A stretch of DNA of 39,230 nucleotides from assembly GCA_001942185.1 (NCBI GenBank), contig MKJV01000130.1:1-39230 (forward strand), given 5' to 3'. Numbering within the stretch: position 1 is the first letter of the stretch; every line of letters starts with the position of its first letter. Positions 8,164-17,473 of this stretch are shown in pieces. The position numbers and the translations under genes are program-made. Source of the stretch: Pseudonocardia sp. CNS-004. GTDB lineage: Bacteria > Actinomycetota > Actinomycetes > Mycobacteriales > Pseudonocardiaceae. Below the pieces are notes generated by a model. That model searched no databases, had not been told where the DNA came from, and was given only the letters and a program-made list of their open reading frames with translations.

Positions 8164-9227
8164 TCAGCCGCTCCGCGGGCCGACCCCCGCCCGGTTCGCG
8201 CGCACCAGCAGCCACATCAGCACGGGAGCACCGACGCCGGCGGTGAGCACGCCCGCCGGCAGCTCGTCGGGGCTGAACAGGCGGCGGGCCGCGAGATCGG
8301 CCGCCACCACGACGAGCGCGCCGACCCCGGCGGCGGGAAGCAGTCCGCTGGACCGGGTGCCGAGCACGCGCCGGACGATCTGCGGCGCGACGAGCGCCAC
8401 GAACCCGATCGGGCCCGCGGCCGCCGTCGCGAGGGCGGTGAGGCCCACCGCGGCCGCCGCGAGTGCGGCGCGGGCCCGGCCGATCCGGCCGTCGAGGGCG
8501 CGGGCGATCTCGTCGCCGAGCTCCAGCAGCCGCAGGTGCCGGGTGAGCAGCAACACCACGGGCGTGCCGACGGCCAGCCCGGTGGCCACGGTGAGCACGT
8601 CCGGCCACGACCGGCCCGCGACGTCGCCCACCAGCCAGGTGGCGGCCTGCTTCGCCGCGTACCGGTCCGACCGGGTGAGCAGGAACGCCCCCGCGGCGTT
8701 CGCGAGCGCGGTGACCCCGATGCCGACCAGCACCAGCCGGTACCCGGCGAACCCGCCGCGCGCCGCGATCGCGTAGACCGCGGCGGCGGCAACGGCGGCC
8801 CCGGTCAGCGCGCCCGCGACCACGGCCGACGCGCCCGCCCCGACCACCACGATCACCACCACGGCACCCGCCGACGCCCCCGACGCGATCCCGATCACAT
8901 CGGGGCTGACCAGCGGGTTGCGGGCGATGCGCTGCAGCACCATGCCTGCCATCCCGAGCGAGCGCCCACCAGCATCGCCACGATCGCGCGGGGCAGCCGG
9001 TTGCGCACCACGACGTCGTAGGTGAGCAGCGTGCCGTGGCCGGCGAGCGTGTCGAGGACGGCCGGCAGCGACATCGGGTAGTCACCGACGGCCACCGCGG
9101 CGAGCCCCACCGCGAACGCGGCCGCCCACACGCCCGCCCCGAACAGCACGGCCCCCGGATCCATCCGCAGGGAGACCGGCCCGGCCCGCAGCGTCGCCCG
9201 CTGCGTCGTGGTCGGTGTCGTGGTCAC
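8164..9227 (-). CDS. FecCD-family iron-siderophore/B12 ABC permease, second subunit (frameshift near 8965)
   Basis: Inner-membrane permease of the FecCD/BtuC family, about 354 residues after adding one base near 8965. The N-terminus includes TYDVVVRNRLPRAIVAMLVGA. After the break comes LGMAGMVLQRIARNPLVSPDVIGI, the diagnostic Q-RNPL-P block. Further on are GPIGFVALVAPQIVRRVLG (the coupling helix that contacts the ATPase) and the FSPDELPAGVLTAGVGAPV ending. The GTG start at 9227 overlaps the previous permease's stop in a GTGA. It is the last gene of a three-gene operon, and no ATPase follows, which is unusual for this importer type. Confidence 0.9.
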
Positions 9228-10253
9228 AGCTGCGCCACCCGCCGCCTGCGCACCAGGTACAGGAAGACCGGCGCGCCCAGCGCCGCCGTGGTCACCCCGA
9301 CCTGCACCTCCTCCGGCCGCAGCACCACCCGGCCCGCGACGTCGGCCAGCAGCAGCACCGCCGCGCCGAGCAGCGCCGACAGCGGGAGCACACGCACGTG
9401 GGCCGGCCCGGTGAGCATCCGCGCGATGTGCGGCACCACCAGCCCGACGAACCCGACCGGGCCCGCGACCGCCGTGGCCGTCCCGGCGAGGACCACGACC
9501 GCCGTGATCGCGAGCCCGTGCAGCAGTCCGGGCCGGACGCCGATGCCGCGCGCGGTGTCGTCGCCGAGCGCTGCGGCGTCCAGCGGGCGGGCCAGCGCGA
9601 GCGCGAGGACCGCGCCGGTCGCGACGAAGGGGACGGCCTGGGAAACGGTGCCGAGATCGGCCCGCGTCAGCGAGCCGACCAGCCAGAACCGGAACCGCTC
9701 GAAGAGAGCGTGGTCGCGCAGCACGACCGCCGAGGTGAGGGAGAACAGCAGCGCCGACACCGCGGCACCCGCCATGGCGATCTTCACCGGCGTGGCGCCG
9801 CCGTGGCCGGCGGCGGCGACCGCCAGAACGGCCGCCAGCGCGAGGGCGGCACCGGCGAAGCAGAACCACACGTACCGCCCGAGCGGCCCGACGCCGACCA
9901 CCGCGATCGCCACCACCGCGGCGAACGCGGCCCCGCCGTTGACTCCGAGCACCCCCGGACCTGCGAGCGGGTTGCGGGTCAGACCCTGCGCCACCGCGCC
10001 CGCCAGCCCGAGTCCGGCGCCGCGAGCAGGCCCGCGGCCGTGCGCGGCACCCGCAGGTGCAGGACCACGGCGTCGGCCGGGCTCCCGCTCGGGGAGGTGA
10101 ACGCCAGCACGACGTCGGCGGCGGTGATCGGCTGGATGCGACGAGCAGCGACAGCCCGGCGGCGACGGCGACCGCGAGCGCTGCGCCGGTCAGCGCGCCC
10201 ACCTGCCGGGGAATGTCGCGCGGCGGGAGCGCACCCGTGTCGGGCCCGGTCAC
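9224..10253 (-). CDS. FecCD-family iron-siderophore/B12 ABC permease, first subunit (two frameshifts)
   Basis: Second FecCD permease, about 343 residues when single bases are restored near 10140 and near 10018. Blocks in order: a first transmembrane helix (LTGAALAVAVAAGLSLLVA), ITAADVVLAFTSPSGSPADAVV, LRVPRTAAGLLA, then VAQGLTRNPLAGPGVLGVNG (family motif). The ATPase coupling region is GPVGFVGLVVPHIARMLTGP, and the end is LRPEEVQVGVTTAALGAPVF. The GTG start at 10253 overlaps the binding-protein stop (GTGA), and its own stop overlaps the next permease. The two permeases would form a heterodimer. Confidence 0.88.
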
Positions 10254-11257
10254 CGGTCGGGGTGCAGGAGGGACGCCACCAGTTCCGCGGCGTACGGCAC
10301 CCGCACCCCCGCGGCGCGGTCGGCGAACAGGAACCCGTGCACGCGCCCGTCGCGGACGGCCCGGACCGAGGCGAACGCCGGTTCGCGCGGATCCGCTGCG
10401 CGTCCGGCTCCGCGTCGGCGAGGGTGTAGGTGCCGTCGCAGCACGTGCTGGTGAGGATCACGTCGGGATCGCGCGCGATGATCTCCTCGGCGCCGACCGG
10501 GACGTTGCGCCTGCCCCGCAGGTCGGCGAAGACGTTCTCGCGCCCGCGATGTCCAGGATCCGCGTGACGAAGTCCGGGCCGCCCGCCACCCGGAACGTGC
10601 CGTCGTCCTGGGGGCTCACCACGGCGACGCGCGGGCGGGGCGCGCTCTCGACGCGCTGCCGCACGGCCTCGATGCGCTCCTGCATGTCCGCCACCACCTG
10701 CGCGGCGCGTTCCTCGACGCCGAACAGCGCCCGAGCTCGCGGACGTCGGTGTAGACGTTCTCGACCGTCACCGAAGCGGGGTCGATCGCCTCGTCGGACT
10801 GCCCGTCGGCGCTCGGGCACAGCGGACCGAAGATCCAGGACTGCACGCCGAGCTCGCGCAAGTTCGCACGGGTGCCGAGGGTCTCCGACCCGGTGGTCGC
10901 GAACAGGCCGTTGTAGCCGGACACGACGAAGTCCGGGTTCGTGGCCAGCAGCGCCTCCCGGCTCGGTAGCTCAGGCAGGTACTCGGTGGCCGCCTGGGCC
11001 TGCGCGTACTCCGGCAGCACCTGCGCGTCGAGGAACGCCGTGCCGACGACGCGGTCACCCACGCCGAGCGCGTGCACCATCTCGATCGCGGGCTGGTAGG
11101 CCGCGTAGATGCGCTGCGGCGGGGCGGGCACGGTGACGTCGATCCCGCAGTTGCGCGCGGTCGTGCCGCCCGCCACGGCGCCTGCGGACGGCGGGCCGCC
11201 GCAGGCCGTGACGAGTGCCGAGGCAGCGAGCGTCGCCACGATACGAGGCAGGAGCAT
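10250..11257 (-). CDS. iron-siderophore/B12-type ABC substrate-binding lipoprotein (three frameshifts)
   Basis: Extracytoplasmic binding protein. Signal peptide with lipobox ASALVTAC, lipidated Cys19. The periplasmic-binding fold (BtuF/FepB type) includes RIYAAYQPAIEMVHALGVGDRVVG, EALLATNPDFVVSGYNGLFA and LRELGVQSWIFG. The frame breaks three times by one base (near 10730, 10540 and 10390). Continuations are ALFGVEERAAQVVADMQERIEAV, then ENVFADL and VILTSTCCDGTYTLAD, and finally EPAFASVRAVRDGRVHGF to the stop at 10250. The restored length is about 336 residues. It starts the importer operon. No DtxR-like iron box is visible upstream. Three breaks in one gene is the densest cluster here. Confidence 0.86.
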
Positions 11258-11273
11258 GGAGCCAACTATGGCT

Positions 11274-11298
11274 CATCTGAACAGTTCTTCAGTAGATG
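11274..11298. repeat. AT-rich imperfect inverted repeat between IclR and binding-protein genes
   Basis: In the 48-bp gap upstream of the siderophore-type operon, CATCT (11274-11278) pairs with AGATG (11294-11298), and inside it CTGAA (11277-11281) pairs with TTCAG (11288-11292). The segment is markedly AT-rich for this DNA. It could be an operator for the importer operon or a weak terminator for the iclR transcript; the sequence does not decide. Confidence 0.35.
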
Positions 11299-11305
11299 GG
11301 TGTGC

Positions 11306-12073
11306 TCATACCGCCTCGCGGTCGCAGTGGTGGCCGAGCTGCGTGGAGAGCCTGCGCAGCTCACCGACCAGCACGTCCCCGAGCCGGGTGATCCCGTGGT
11401 CGTTGATGCGGGTGGTAGGGCCCGACACCGAGACGGCCGCGACCACGTCGCCGTGGATGCCGCGGACGGGGGCGGCCACCGCGCCGAGCCCCACCTCCAG
11501 CTCGTCGAGCGACACGGCCCACCCGCGGCTGCGCACCTCGACCAGGACGTGCTCCAGCTGGGCCCGGTCGACGGGGGAGTGCGGGGTGGGGCGCTCGAGC
11601 TGCCCGGACGGCAGCGGCAGCGCGCCGAAGGCGTAGAGCACCTTGCCCAGCGCGGTGCAGTGCGCCGGCACGTCGACGCCGACCCAGTTGGTGGACCCGA
11701 GCAGGTAGCGGCTGTCGATCTGCGCGATCTGCACGACCTCGCGGCCGCGCGGCACGCTCAGGTTGACCGTCTCCTCGGTGAGCTCGCCGATCCGGTCGAG
11801 CGTGGGCCGCGCGAGCTCGACGAGGTCGTGCAGCGCGTTCGGCCGGGCCGCGTAGATCGAGAACAGGGCTCCGGGACGGAACGCGCCGCTCTGGTCGCGC
11901 TGGACCAGCCTGCTGCGTTCGAGCGCGTGCAGCAGCCGCGAGGTGGTGGACTTCGCCAGCCCCAGTTCGGCCACGAGCGAGGTGAACGTGCGCGGCGTGC
12001 CCGACTCCACGACGAGTGCGAGCAACGCGCTCGCGCGGTCGACGGCCTGACTGCCCAGTGGTTGAGCCGGCAT
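11306..12073 (-). CDS. IclR-family transcriptional regulator
   Basis: About 255 residues. The N-terminal helix-turn-helix is TFTSLVAELGLAKSTTSRLLHALERSRLVQRD. The C-terminal IclR effector domain includes EETVNLSVPRGREVVQIAQIDSRY, VDVPAHCTALGKVLYAFG (family motif with HCTALGK) and LDELEVGLGAVAAPVRGIHGDVVAAVSVSGP. I choose the ATG at 12073 (MPAQPLGSQAVDRA) over the one at 12103, because the latter lies inside a strong palindrome. It is downstream of, and collinear with, the Dpp/M20/ALDH/SDR operon. The palindrome upstream suggests autoregulation, and the operon is its likely wider target. Confidence 0.9.
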   Translation of the reverse strand: MPAQPLGSQAVDRASALLALVVESGTPRTFTSLVAELGLAKSTTSRLLHALERSRLVQRDQSGAFRPGALFSIYAARPNALHDLVELARPTLDRIGELTEETVNLSVPRGREVVQIAQIDSRYLLGSTNWVGVDVPAHCTALGKVLYAFGALPLPSGQLERPTPHSPVDRAQLEHVLVEVRSRGWAVSLDELEVGLGAVAAPVRGIHGDVVAAVSVSGPTTRINDHGITRLGDVLVGELRRLSTQLGHHCDREAV

Positions 12074-12094
12074 CGCGGAGATCCGTTTCGCCCT

Positions 12095-12122
12095 GGGTTC
12101 CATAACATGGAACCCGTGTTCC
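12095..12122. promoter_or_regulatory. IclR-type operator, overlapping palindromes
   Basis: A perfect 9-bp inverted repeat GGGTTCCAT/ATGGAACCC spaced by AAC (12095-12115) overlaps a second one, GGAAC/GTTCC spaced by four bases (12109-12122). Three half-sites with shared GGAAC cores immediately upstream of the iclR coding region fit binding by an IclR tetramer. The alternative start ATG at 12103 would sit inside the operator. Confidence 0.65.
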
Positions 12123-12176
12123 GAGGAGTGCCGACAGGGTCCTGCCCGGCGCCGATCCTCGTCAATGCTCCATTCC

Positions 12177-12197
12177 GGGCCCGCTCGGTCCGGGCCC
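12177..12197 (-). terminator. GC-rich hairpin after SDR gene
   Basis: GGGCCCG (12177-12183) and CGGGCCC (12191-12197) form a perfect 7-bp, all-GC stem with a 7-base loop. It begins seven bases past the SDR stop codon on the transcribed strand. There is no U tract, as is common for actinobacterial terminators. It would separate the catabolic operon from iclR. Confidence 0.5.
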
Positions 12198-12203
12198 TGA
12201 CGG

Positions 12204-12974
12204 TCAGAGTCCGGGAGGGTCGAAGCGGCCGTCGACCGCCGTCCAGCCGCCGTCGACGGTGAGCACGCTGCCCGTCACGAAGCTCGCCGCGTCCGAGGCC
12301 AGGTACACCACGGCCCCGGCGAGCTCCGACGGCTGCGCCCACCGGCCGAGGGCGCTCTTGGTGGCGTAGGCCGCCTCCCACGCCGGGTCGGCGCGGATCT
12401 GGGACGTCAGCGGTGTCTCGACGACGCCGGGGGCGATCGCGTTCACCCGCACGCCGCGCGGCCCCAGCTCGGCGGCCGCGGTGCGCAGCAGCTGCACGAG
12501 CCCGGCCTTGGTGGCCGCGTAGACACCCTGCCCCGGCTCGACGGTGACCGCGCGGATCGACGTGAACCCGACGATCGAGCCGCGGCCCCGTTCGGCCATC
12601 GGCCCGCCGAACGCGCGGACCAGGTCGAACGAGGCGCGCAGGTTGAGGTCCACGACGCGGTCGAACTCGGTGTCGACGTAGTCCAGCAGCCGCTTGCGCA
12701 CGTTGGTCGCCGCCGTGAACACCAGCACGTCGACGGCACCCAGCTCCGCCGCCGCGGCCCGCACGGCGTCGCGGTCGAGCACGTCGAGCGCGTAGGGCGT
12801 GCCGGCCCGCGTCGCCGCGGCGGCCTCGGCGTCGCGGTCGGCGCACACGACCTCGGCCCCGTGCGCGGAGAGGGCCCGGGCCGCTTCGCGCCCGATCCCG
12901 CTGCCGGCCCCGACGACGACCGCGCGCTTCCCGTCGAGCCGGAACAGGTCCTGGTAGTCCGCCCCGTACGTCAC
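12204..12974 (-). CDS. SDR-family NAD(P)-dependent oxidoreductase
   Basis: A 256-residue classical short-chain dehydrogenase. The cofactor loop is VVGAGSGIGRE (residues 21-30). The active site is Ser139 (GFTSIRA), Tyr152 and Lys156 (VYAATK). The C-terminus has PGVVETPLTSQI and the FVTGSVLTVDGGW ending. The CADRD segment after the second strand suggests NAD(H) preference through the acidic residue. The GTG start at 12974 overlaps the aldehyde dehydrogenase stop (GTGA). Style is close to gluconate/3-oxoacyl reductase-like SDRs; the substrate is not deducible. Last gene of the Dpp operon, followed by a GC hairpin. Confidence 0.9.
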   Translation of the reverse strand: MTYGADYQDLFRLDGKRAVVVGAGSGIGREAARALSAHGAEVVCADRDAEAAAATRAGTPYALDVLDRDAVRAAAAELGAVDVLVFTAATNVRKRLLDYVDTEFDRVVDLNLRASFDLVRAFGGPMAERGRGSIVGFTSIRAVTVEPGQGVYAATKAGLVQLLRTAAAELGPRGVRVNAIAPGVVETPLTSQIRADPAWEAAYATKSALGRWAQPSELAGAVVYLASDAASFVTGSVLTVDGGWTAVDGRFDPPGL

Positions 12975-14405
12975 GGACGGATCACCGCCATCCTCGTCAC
13001 GGTCAGTTCCTCCACCGCGAACCGCGGCCCCTCGCGCCCGATGCCGGAGTCCTTCACCCCGCCGTAGGGCATCGTGTCCGAGCGGAAGCCCGGAACCTCG
13101 TTCACGACCACGCCGCCCACCTCCAGCCGGTCGATCGCGCGGAAGGCCGTGGCGAGCGAGCGGGTGAAGACGCTCGCGTGCAGCCCGTACCGGGAGGCGT
13201 TGACGGCGTCGAACGCGGCCTCCACGTCGGGCACGCTGCGCACGCAGACCACCGGGCCGAACACCTCCTCGTCCCAGGCCCGCGCGCCGCCGGGCACACC
13301 GGCCAGGACGGTCGGCACCCCGTCGCCCAGCCGACGCGCGCCGGCGGAGACGGCTTCCTCGACCCACTCGTCGACCCGCTCCTGCGAGCCGGGGTCGATC
13401 AGCGCGGACACCCGCGTCGACGGGTCGCGCGGGTCCCCGACCCGGACGTCGGCGAGCCCCGCGGCCAGCCGGTCCAGCAGCGGCTGCGCCACCGCCTCCT
13501 CCACCAGGACCCGCTGCACCGAGATGCACGCCTGCCCGGAGGCGTAGAACCCGCCGCGCAGGATCGCGGCGGCCGCGGCGTCCAGGTCGCGTCGGCGGCC
13601 ACGACGAGCGCGGCGTTCGAGCCCAGCTCCAGCAGCACCTTGCGGGGCGCGGCCGAGCGGGCGATCCGGTGCCCGACCTCGGCGGAACCGGTGAACGAGA
13701 CCGCCCCGATCCGTGGGTCGGTCACCAGCCGGGCACCGACCTCGGCGTCGCCGGTGACGAGCTGCACCATCGCGGGCGGCGCTGCGTTGTTCATGGACGC
13801 CGCCTCCCGCAGGGCGTGCACCAGCCAGAGCGTCGCGAGCGGGGTCTGGGGAGCGGGCTTGCCGATCACCGGGCAGCCTGCGGCGATCGCCGGGGCGAAC
13901 TTGTGGGCGGCGAGCAGCAGCGGGTAGTTGAAGCCGGTGATCCCGATGACGACGCCGATCGGGCGCCGGGTCCAGAACCCGATCATGCCGTCGCCGGAGG
14001 GCAGCAGGTCCAGCGGCACGGTCTCGCCGTGCAGCCGCGCGACCTCCTCGGCCGCGGCGGCGAGCGTGACGAGCGTGCGGTCGACCTCCACCCGGCAGTC
14101 CACGAGCGGCTTGCCGGTCTCGAGGACGAGCAGCTGCTCGAGGTCCTCGCGGCGGGCGGCGAGGGCGTCGCGCGTGGCCAGCAGCACGTCGCGGCGCACC
14201 CGGGACGGGAGCGCGGCCGCCTCCGCGCGCACCGCGAGCGCGGCCTGCAGAGCGGCCTCGGCATCGGCGACGGTGCCCACCGGCGCAGGCGCGACCACCG
14301 AGCCGTCGTAGGGGAACACGACATCGGCCGTGGCCGCGGGCACCCAGCCGGCGCGATCGGGAGGCCAGCGGGGAACGGGAGACCTGGGGTCACCACCGAT
14401 GTCAT
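12971..14405 (-). CDS. aldehyde dehydrogenase (two frameshifts)
   Basis: NAD(P)-dependent aldehyde dehydrogenase of about 478 residues after restoring single bases near 14345 and 13589. The ATG at 14405 overlaps the M20 stop (ATGA) and reads MTSVVTPGLPFPAGLPIAPAG before the first break. Then come VFPYDGSVVAPAPVG, RRPIGVVIGITGFNYPLLLAAHK, AVSFTGSAEVGHRIA (cofactor loop), LLELGSNAALVV with the catalytic Glu, and ASGQACISVQRV with the catalytic Cys. EEVFGPVVCV and MPYGGVKDSGIGREGP close the protein. It resembles the group that oxidises small semialdehydes or lactaldehyde. It would oxidise an aldehyde released in this operon's pathway. Confidence 0.9.
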
Positions 14406-15597
14406 CGCAGGAACCGGTCGGCCGCCGCGGCGTACACGTGGGCGCAGCGCACGATGTCGTCGACCTCCACGAACTCGTCGGCCTGGTGGGCGATCCACTT
14501 CCCGCCCGGCCCGTAGACGACGGTGGGGATCCCCGCGTCGCGGGTGAGGATCGTGCCGTCGGTGCGCCCGGCACGCCGCCGTAGCGGGCGGGCTCGCCGA
14601 GCACCTCCTCGTGTGCGCCGGCGAGCGCGGTGACCAGCGGGTGGTCGGTGGGGATCTCCACGCACGGGCGGTCATCGACGACGGTCAGCCCGGTCGTGAT
14701 GCCGTCCGGCTCGCCCGCCCGGGCCGCCAGCTCGCGCACCCGTTCGACCAGCCCGGCGTGGTCGACCCCGGGGATCGTGCGCACGTCGACCGCCACGGTG
14801 GCCCGGGCGGGGATGACGTTGATCTGGTCGAGCGAGCCGGCGCGGCTCACGGTCGGGGTCACGTAGACCTCGCCGAGGTGCTCGTGCGCCGGATGCGCCT
14901 TCTGCAGCTCCTCCTGCAGCGCCGCGAGCGCCACGAGCAGCCGCCCGGCCGAGGGCAGCGGGTTGCGCCCGTGCTGGGGCATGGCGCCGTGGGCCATCGC
15001 GCCGAGCATGTCCACACGGATCCGCACGGCCCCCTTGGCCGACGTGCAGATCTCGCCCTCCTCGGGCTCGCAGATGATCGCCCCGTCAACACCGTGGGCG
15101 AGGTCGGTGCCTGCGAAGTGCTTCGCGCCGAGCATCAGGCCCTCCTCGTCGACGAGCGCGCACACGAGCGCCCGTCCCGGGAACGGCCCGGCCAGCTGCA
15201 GCGCCCGCACGGCGTGCAGCATCGCCGCCACCCCGGACTTCATGTCCGCCGCGCCACGGCCGTAGAGCCGGCCGTCGCGGATCTCGCCGCCGTACGGGTC
15301 GACGCTCCAGCGGTCCGGGTCGCCCTCGGTGACCACGTCGGTGTGGCCCTCGAACGCCAGCGTGCGCCCCGGCCCACCGCCGCCGTCGACGACGGCCACG
15401 ACGTTCGGCCGCCCCGGTGCCACCTCCGTGACCTGCGGATCCCAGCCGAACGACCGCATCGTCGCGGCCACCAGCTCCGCGGCGGGTGCCTCCCGGAAGC
15501 CGTCCTCGTTCACGGTGCGCAGGCGCACGAGGTCGCGGGTGAGCGCGACGACGGCGTCGTCGTCGACCGGGTACCTCGCCGCCGGGTCGGTTCTCAC
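14402..15597 (-). CDS. M20-family metallopeptidase / amidohydrolase (ArgE/DapE-like), frameshift near 14569
   Basis: About 398 residues. Metal-site motifs: EGHTDVV (His85, Asp87), GRGAADMKSG (bridging Asp118), DEEG (catalytic Glu151 and metal Glu152), and ICEPEEGEI. The dimerisation domain includes LGAMAHGAMPQHGRNPL and SRAGSLDQINVIPARATVAVDVRTIPG. A one-base loss near 14569 after YGGVPG is needed to continue to RTDGTILTRDAGIPTVVYGPG and the last histidine ligand region (IAHQADEFVEVDDIV). The GTG start overlaps the ATPase stop. The family hydrolyses N-acyl or peptide bonds; placement next to a peptide-type importer suggests it deacylates the imported compound. Confidence 0.92.
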
Positions 15598-17473
15598 TGC
15601 TCCTCCTCGGGGGTTCCGCGGGCGAGGACGGCAGCGTCGATCGCCGACCCTGCGAGCAGGTCGGCGGCGGTGCGGCCGTCCAGGGCCCCACGGATCGTGG
15701 GTACGGCGGCGACGAGCCGCCGCGTGTACGGGTGCTCCGGCGCGTCGGCGACCTGCGCCGCGGGCCCGAGCTCGACCAGCTCACCGCGGTGCAGCACGGC
15801 GATCGTGTCGCAGACGTGGCGCACGACGGACAGGTCGTGCGAGACGAACACCAGTGTGAGCCGGAACCGTTCGACGAGGTCGGCGATCAGGTTCAGGATC
15901 TGCGCGCGCACCGACACGTCGAGCGCGCTCACCGGCTCGTCGGCCACCAGCACCGACGGCCGCGGCGCCAGCGCCCGCGCGATCGAGATGCGCTGGCGTT
16001 GCCCGCCGGAGAACTGGTGCGGGTAGCGGTCGCCCGCCTCTGCCGGTAGCCCGACGGCGGTGAGCAGCTCCGCCACCCGTCCGCGCACGTCCGGCTCGCG
16101 GCGCCCGGCGAGGGGCTCGGCGACGATGTCGCGCACCCGCATCCGCGGGTCGAGCGATCCCATCGGGTCCTGGAACACCACCTGCAGCTGCTCGCGCAGG
16201 AAGCCGAGCCGTCGCTCCGGCTGCCCACCGACGTCCCGGCCGTCGAACCTGATCGTGCCCGAGGTGGGGGAGTCCAGCCCGGCGAGCAGCCGGATCAGCG
16301 TCGACTTGCCGGACCCGGACTCACCGACCAGCCCGAACCGCTGCCCGGCCGCGATGTCGAACGACACGCCGCCCAGCGCGTGCACCGGTGCCCCCGGCTG
16401 CCGCAGCGACGAGCGCCTGCGGCGGTAGGTGCGCTGCACGTCCCGGACCTCGATGAGGGCGGGGGCCGCCGCCCGGGGAGGTCGGGAACGGCACGTTCCC
16501 GAACCTGGAGTACCGGAACTTCCGGGGCGGCCACCGGGTGGTGGCAGGCATACCCTCCGCCGTCCGACTCGGTCCACGCGGGCGCCACCGTGCAGTCGTC
16601 GGCGGCGTTCGGGCAGCGGGTGCGGAACACGCACCCGTCGGGGAAGCGACCGGCCGCGGGGACGGAGCCGGGGATCGTGCGCAGCCTGCCGCCGGTGCCC
16701 GCCATGTCGGACGCGGCGAGGAGGCCCTGCGTGTAGGGGTGGTGCGGGTTGGTGAAGACCTCCTTCACCGGCCCGGACTCCACGATCCGCCCGCCGTACA
16801 TGACCAGCACCCGCTCGCACACCGTCGCGACCACGGCGAGGTCGTGCGTGATGAACAGCAGCGCCGCGTCGCGCTCGGCAACCCCGGACAGGATCAGGTC
16901 CAGCACCTGCGCCTGCACGGTGACGTCCAGCGCGGTGGTCGGCTCGTCGGCGAGCAGCACCGACGGGCCGTTGGCCAGTGCGATCGCGATCATCACGCGC
17001 TGGCGTTGCCCGCCCGACAGCTGGTGCGGGTAGGCGCGGGCGAGCCGCTCGGGGTCGGGCAGGTGCACGCTGTCCAGGACCTCCACGGCGGCCGCCCGCG
17101 CGGCCCGCCGGTCCGCCTGGGTGCCGTGCAGCAGCATCACCTCGGCCACCTGGTCGCCCACCCGCATCGACGGGTTGAGCGCCGACATCGGCTCCTGGAA
17201 CACCATCGTCATCGCGTCGCCGCGCAGCGCCGCCATGCGCCGCTCCGGGGCACCGACCAGGTCGTGGTCGATGCCGGCCAGCCGCACCGACCCCTGCGCG
17301 CGCACGCCGTCGGGCAGCAGGCCCAGCATCGCGAGCGCCGTGAGCGACTTGCCCGATCCCGACTCGCCGATCAGGCCCACCCGTTCACCGGCGACGAGCG
17401 TGAACGACACGTCGGACACGAGCTGCAGGTCCGCCGTGCCCACGTCGAGACCCTCGACCGTCAGAACGTTCAC
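15594..17473 (-). CDS. fused Dpp/Opp-type ABC ATPase, DppD-DppF in one chain (frameshift near 16475)
   Basis: Two complete ABC ATPase domains in tandem. The first has Walker A GESGSGKS (residues 36-43), signature LSGGQRQRV, Walker B VLLADEPTTALD, and the Cys-rich oligopeptide tail GCVFRTRCPNAADDC...YACHHP. The second has GESGSGKS, FSGGQRQRI, VLVADEPVSALD and a shorter HPYTRRLVAAVP tail. Between them neither frame offers a stop plus a start. Adding one base in the GC run around 16461-16490 joins them into one chain of about 626 residues. Such fusions are known for this transporter class. The GTG start overlaps the DppC stop (GTGA). It powers uptake by the adjacent permeases. Confidence 0.85.

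Noticed and set aside
10250..11257. Pseudogene call for the iron-type binding protein and other broken genes
   Set aside because: All breaks are single-base losses with intact motifs on both sides, present even in lspA; error is more likely than decay.
11258..11305. DtxR/IdeR iron box upstream of the siderophore-type operon
   Set aside because: No match to the TTAGGTTAGGCTAACCTAA-type palindrome is visible.
13399..15597. A single 732-residue open frame that seems to fuse an M20 peptidase to an aldehyde dehydrogenase
   Set aside because: It is produced by two lost bases (near 14569 and 14345). The M20 stop at 14402 and the ATG at 14405 overlap as ATGA in the repaired reading, so they are two genes.
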